This document shows, piece by piece, positions 5,656 through 8,091 of a stretch of DNA of 8,091 bases. Position 1 is the stretch's first letter; every line of letters begins with the position of its first letter. Both the position numbers and the translations under genes were made by a program. The stretch lies in contig PGTJ01000103.1 in NCBI GenBank assembly GCA_002794515.1, positions 1 to 8,091 on the forward strand. The letters run 5' to 3'. The notes under the pieces are model-generated. The model saw only the letters and a program-made list of their open reading frames with translations. It was not told the DNA's origin and searched no databases. Origin of the DNA: Phototrophicales bacterium. GTDB lineage: Bacteria; Chloroflexota; Anaerolineae; Aggregatilineales; Phototrophicaceae.

Positions 5656-7449
5656 TTATCCACGCCGACTAATCAGGATCGTGCCGATGATGCCTGTAAT
5701 CAGGGTGAAGCCTGCTAAACCCAAGATGATGATGCCGATATTCGCCAACAAACTGTTGTTATCATCATCGGCGGTGGTTTGGGTGATGGCAGGTTGTTCA
5801 ACGATAGCGGGTTGTGCGGGCTGTTCTATCACAGGGGTGGGTGCGACAACGCCTTGCGCCGCGCCGAATGCCACCGTCACCTGAGACCCTGCTTGCACTT
5901 TCACTTGCAATTCCATCGGGGTGGTCATGCCATAGCCTTGTGGTGGTGTGACGAACACCACATAATCATCTGGGGCGAGGTTATCGAAGCAATAGGGTTC
6001 TGGGTCGCCTGTGGTGAGGTATGAACTCACATCCTGACCTTTGGATCGCAAGGTGATGATGCCACCGACCAATGGTGTTTCGCCCATATCGGCGATACGA
6101 TTGCGATTTAGATCATCAAAGAAGGTCGAACACACCCCAGTGACAACCATTTGTGGATTCATGGCGACTGCCGTGGGTTCGACCACAGGGGCAGGGGGTA
6201 AATCGGTATTGGTGGGGGCGATAGTCGCCGTTGGTGGGACAACCTCGGTGGCGACTACTGCTTCGGTGGCTGTCGCCTCTTGGGTGATGCTCACCGCATC
6301 GGTCGCCGTAGCAGTTGGTTGGATGCTACTGGTGCTGGTATTGTTACGCGGGGTCGCTGTGGCGAATATCGGATTTCCCTGTGTGGGTGGGCGGGTGGTC
6401 AAGGTTGGCGCAGGGGTATTCGTGGCGCTGGTTTGGCTGGTGTTGCCCGATGGTGTTGCCGTGACCGCAGAACCCAGATTGGGTGTCGCACTCGGACGTG
6501 GGGTATTGGTCATGCTCTGTGCAGGTCTGACCAAAATACGTTGTCCGATGAACAAAAATGACCCGCGTCCAATCTCTGGATTCAGTTCGCGCAGGGTGTC
6601 AATCGATACACGATAAGCGGTGGCAATCGCCGCTAAGGTATCGCCTTCGACAACGGTATGAATAATCGAGCCATCTTCTTGTGTGCCTTGTGGTACGACA
6701 AAATTCGCCACCAAGACGGGCGGTGGTGTGGCAGTGGGTGGTGCGCCCGGTGTCCCTGGTTGTGGAGCGACACCGCCACCCGGACCGCCGATGACCAACG
6801 AAGCATCATCAATGAACACTTTGTTGGGGTTGGTGGGTGTGGCTTGTGTGACATAAATGAACAGTGTCACACTGGTGCCTGTCGATGTGGCATTCACCGT
6901 GAGCGGTCCGAAACCATCGGTATTACGGCGCACACTGCCCCAATTCGACCAGACAACATCGCTATCAAAGGGATTTGTGCCACCGTTGGGGTCAATCCCC
7001 ACGCGCACTTGGGCGGTCGACCCTGTGCCGACTTCCATCACATAATACGCTTGACCGACCACATTCGTGCCGACTGCTGGCACAGATACCGTTTGATAAA
7101 TGGCGGCGGTGAAGGTGGCATCTCCACGACTAAATTCGTGCGAGCGGTCGCCAGAACGCACAAAACTATTGGCTTTATCGCTGTTGCCTGTACAGGTGGG
7201 GACGCGATTTTGCCAATCTGCCGTACGCGGTGTCTCGGTGAACCAACCACCCCAATCGGCAGGGACGGTGCATAACACTCCTTCTGTGCCTGTGCGGTCG
7301 GCGACCACATTAAATGCCCCATTTTCAAATCCGGGGTCTCTAAGCAAGTTGCCTTGTGCCAACACAGATGCTGGCTGGTTGTTGAGTGCGATCATACCCA
7401 AGCCGAGCGCTAGGGCGATTAAAATCTTCATAAAACGCGAATACGACAT
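5656..7449 (-). CDS. Secreted LysM protein with Thr/Pro linker, SdrD-B-like domain and C-terminal anchor
   Basis: A 597-residue surface protein. A signal peptide covers 1-31 (SVLA-Q). Residues 33-222 begin with NLLRDPGFENGAF and end in VFIDDASLVI, the usual borders of a galactose-binding-like jelly roll (CBM_4_9-like), so sugar binding is plausible. A LysM domain follows at 263-307 (HTVVEGDTLAAIATAYRV ... LFIGQRILV), a peptidoglycan or chitin-type glycan binder. Residues 308-433 are a low-complexity Thr/Pro/Ala linker. Residues 438-530 form an SdrD-B-like domain with Cys440, a calcium-type loop Asp446-x-Asn448-x-Asn450-x3-Asp454-x2-Glu457, and Cys487. A transmembrane helix (567-593) and a short SRRG tail anchor it. 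There is no LPXTG sorting motif. The protein would span from the membrane to the cell wall or glycan layer. ATG 7449 follows GGAGA by nine bases; Met7 lacks a ribosome site. It has its own promoter and terminator. Confidence 0.88.
   Translation of the reverse strand: MSYSRFMKILIALALGLGMIALNNQPASVLAQGNLLRDPGFENGAFNVVADRTGTEGVLCTVPADWGGWFTETPRTADWQNRVPTCTGNSDKANSFVRSGDRSHEFSRGDATFTAAIYQTVSVPAVGTNVVGQAYYVMEVGTGSTAQVRVGIDPNGGTNPFDSDVVWSNWGSVRRNTDGFGPLTVNATSTGTSVTLFIYVTQATPTNPNKVFIDDASLVIGGPGGGVAPQPGTPGAPPTATPPPVLVANFVVPQGTQEDGSIIHTVVEGDTLAAIATAYRVSIDTLRELNPEIGRGSFLFIGQRILVRPAQSMTNTPRPSATPNLGSAVTATPSGNTSQTSATNTPAPTLTTRPPTQGNPIFATATPRNNTSTSSIQPTATATDAVSITQEATATEAVVATEVVPPTATIAPTNTDLPPAPVVEPTAVAMNPQMVVTGVCSTFFDDLNRNRIADMGETPLVGGIITLRSKGQDVSSYLTTGDPEPYCFDNLAPDDYVVFVTPPQGYGMTTPMELQVKVQAGSQVTVAFGAAQGVVAPTPVIEQPAQPAIVEQPAITQTTADDDNNSLLANIGIIILGLAGFTLITGIIGTILISRRG
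6151..6528 (-). other. Low-complexity Thr/Pro/Ala linker of the LysM protein
   Basis: Codes for about 126 residues made mostly of Thr, Pro, Ala, Val and Ser, with recurring TATP, TAT and PPT words (residues 308-433). Such segments act as extended, often glycosylated spacers in secreted proteins. The bias produces long open frames on the opposite strand that are not genes. Confidence 0.8.
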
Positions 7450-7505
7450 GTGGTTTCATCTCCAAAAAACTCTGTGGATAGGCAAGAAGCCCGTAAGCGC
7501 CCCTG

Positions 7506-7534
7506 ATTATAACACGCCGATTATGAATTGTGTA
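7506..7534 (-). promoter_or_regulatory. Promoter of the LysM surface-protein gene
   Basis: On the minus strand a perfect -10 TATAAT (7511 to 7506) carries the extended TG element (TGTTATAAT). A TACACA, matching TTGACA at four positions, lies 17 bases upstream (7534 to 7529). Transcription would start near 7499, giving a leader of about 50 bases before ATG 7449. Confidence 0.65.
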
Positions 7535-7590
7535 CAGAGTGCGCTTTGAGCGTATGGAAACCGTTTGGTGGCAAAAAATTAATACACCTG

Positions 7591-7619
7591 TTCCATCACC
7601 CTCATAAAGATGTTATAAT
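7591..7619 (+). promoter_or_regulatory. Extended -10 promoter of the nuclease-like gene
   Basis: TGTTATAAT at 7611-7619 is a perfect -10 with the TG extension. The -35 position (TTCCAT at 7591-7596, 17-base spacer) is poor, as is common when the TG element is present. Transcription would begin near 7626, about 30 bases before ATG 7657. Confidence 0.6.
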
Positions 7620-7645
7620 GTGATGCAGACCAACACAATCGATTT

Positions 7646-7650
7646 AGGGA
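7646..7650 (+). promoter_or_regulatory. Ribosome binding site of the nuclease-like gene
   Basis: AGGGA lies six bases before ATG 7657 and only one base before an ATG at 7652 in another frame. The spacing picks 7657 as the start, and the frame from there stays open to the window end. Confidence 0.8.
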
Positions 7651-7656
7651 TATGCC

Positions 7657-8091
7657 ATGTCCGATGACAAGCAATTTGAACAGCTTTTTTATCAATATCT
7701 ACAAGATGCCAAAGTCAATAGCGAGCGCGATCGAGCCGAACAAAATCTCATCAGCTCATTTCGGACATTTATTATTGGTGCTTTCGGCATCAAAGATGGT
7801 GATATCACCCAAGAGCAAACATTACACATGCTCCATCTCAAGCGGGCAGGGCGTGCCGATTTGTTATTTGGCAACCTCATCTTCGAGTTTAAGCGTGCCA
7901 AAAATTTGCTTGATAAAAAATTTCATGGCATGTGGGTCAATCAATTGCGCGATTATCTCATCCAAGCCCAAGTCGATGATAAACAGAATTACATCGGCTT
8001 ATTGACCGATGGGGTGCGTTTTGAAGCCTATCGGCTGGTCGACAACCAGCTTGAACAATTCGACTCGTTCAATCTCGCCGAATTACAACCC
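7657..8091 (+). CDS. PD-(D/E)XK nuclease-like N-terminus, probable restriction-modification enzyme (3' truncated)
   Basis: The frame is open for 145 codons and runs off the right edge. After a helical N-terminus (1-45), residues 65-81 read GRADLLFGNLIFEFKRA, which fits a PD-(D/E)XK nuclease core: Asp68, then Glu77-x-Lys79. Glu28 may be the extra acidic residue often found on the first helix. Then comes QLRDYL (96-101), a Q-x3-Y type helix as in HsdR/RecB-like nucleases, and NYIGLLTDGVRFEAYRL (111-127), the 'TDG-x-R/W-x-x-Y' strand typical of the N-terminal nuclease region of type IIG and related enzymes that have an adenine methylase behind it. So a fused restriction-methylation protein is the most likely whole; a type I R subunit or a stand-alone nuclease are alternatives. 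The C-terminal part is outside the window, so the class cannot be settled. Start chosen by AGGGA at 7646-7650. Confidence 0.7.
   Translation, partial: MSDDKQFEQLFYQYLQDAKVNSERDRAEQNLISSFRTFIIGAFGIKDGDITQEQTLHMLHLKRAGRADLLFGNLIFEFKRAKNLLDKKFHGMWVNQLRDYLIQAQVDDKQNYIGLLTDGVRFEAYRLVDNQLEQFDSFNLAELQP

Noticed and set aside
6041..6616. Long + strand open frame opposite the LysM gene (191 codons)
   Set aside because: It is the complement of the Thr/Pro/Ala linker. Its Val/Gly-rich product is what biased codons on the other strand give by chance.
6658..7275. Long + strand open frame opposite the LysM gene N-terminus (205 codons)
   Set aside because: No ribosome site or domain pattern, and fully inside a well-supported gene on the other strand.
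7652..8005. Open frame starting at ATG 7652 (117 codons)
   Set aside because: It lies in another frame than the nuclease-like protein, has its ATG one base from the ribosome site, and its translation shows no domain pattern. The frame from 7657 has good spacing and a recognisable motif set.

Overview
The window looks like a piece of a chromosome from an environmental bacterium of mid G+C content, probably Chloroflexota (Anaerolineae-like). This is inferred from gene style: an extracellular LysM protein with a long Thr/Pro linker, twin-FHA and TPR proteins, and short intergenic gaps. I cannot confirm the taxonomy without searches. There are nine protein genes, two of them cut by the window edges. 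I see no rRNA, tRNA, CRISPR array or insertion sequence, and no gene-free stretch exceeds about 210 bases.

Left part (1-1483): the 3' end of a TPR-repeat gene is followed 15 bases later, in the same frame, by a small PII-like (NIF3/YqfO-insert, COG3323-type) gene. Converging on it with one base between stops is a DinB-fold gene. The DinB gene and the next operon diverge from a short intergenic region whose two -10 boxes overlap on opposite strands.

Centre (1559-3946): a tight three-gene operon on the + strand encodes a PyrK-like iron-sulfur flavoprotein subunit, a PyrD-like FMN-barrel protein and a protein with two FHA domains. The last two overlap by ATGA. The first two resemble the two subunits of class 1B dihydroorotate dehydrogenase. 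However, the PyrD-like protein lacks the catalytic cysteine and most orotate- and FMN-contacting residues, and the PyrK-like protein lacks the Gly-rich NAD loop while keeping its four [2Fe-2S] cysteines. This coordinated change suggests a redox pair repurposed for another reaction, and it is the best candidate for an undescribed system here.

Right part (3950-7449, - strand): a class I SAM methyltransferase is followed by two secreted, membrane-anchored proteins. Both carry the same SdrD-B-like domain with a DxNxNxxxDxGE calcium-type loop and a conserved cysteine pair. The larger also has a jelly-roll-like N-terminal region and a LysM domain. A stem-loop separates the two surface-protein genes.

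Far right (7657-end): a gene diverges from the LysM gene and runs off the edge. Its N-terminal 145 residues look like a PD-(D/E)XK nuclease domain of the kind found at the start of type IIG or similar restriction-modification enzymes, so a defence locus may begin here. Both divergent genes have the same extended -10 sequence, TGTTATAAT.
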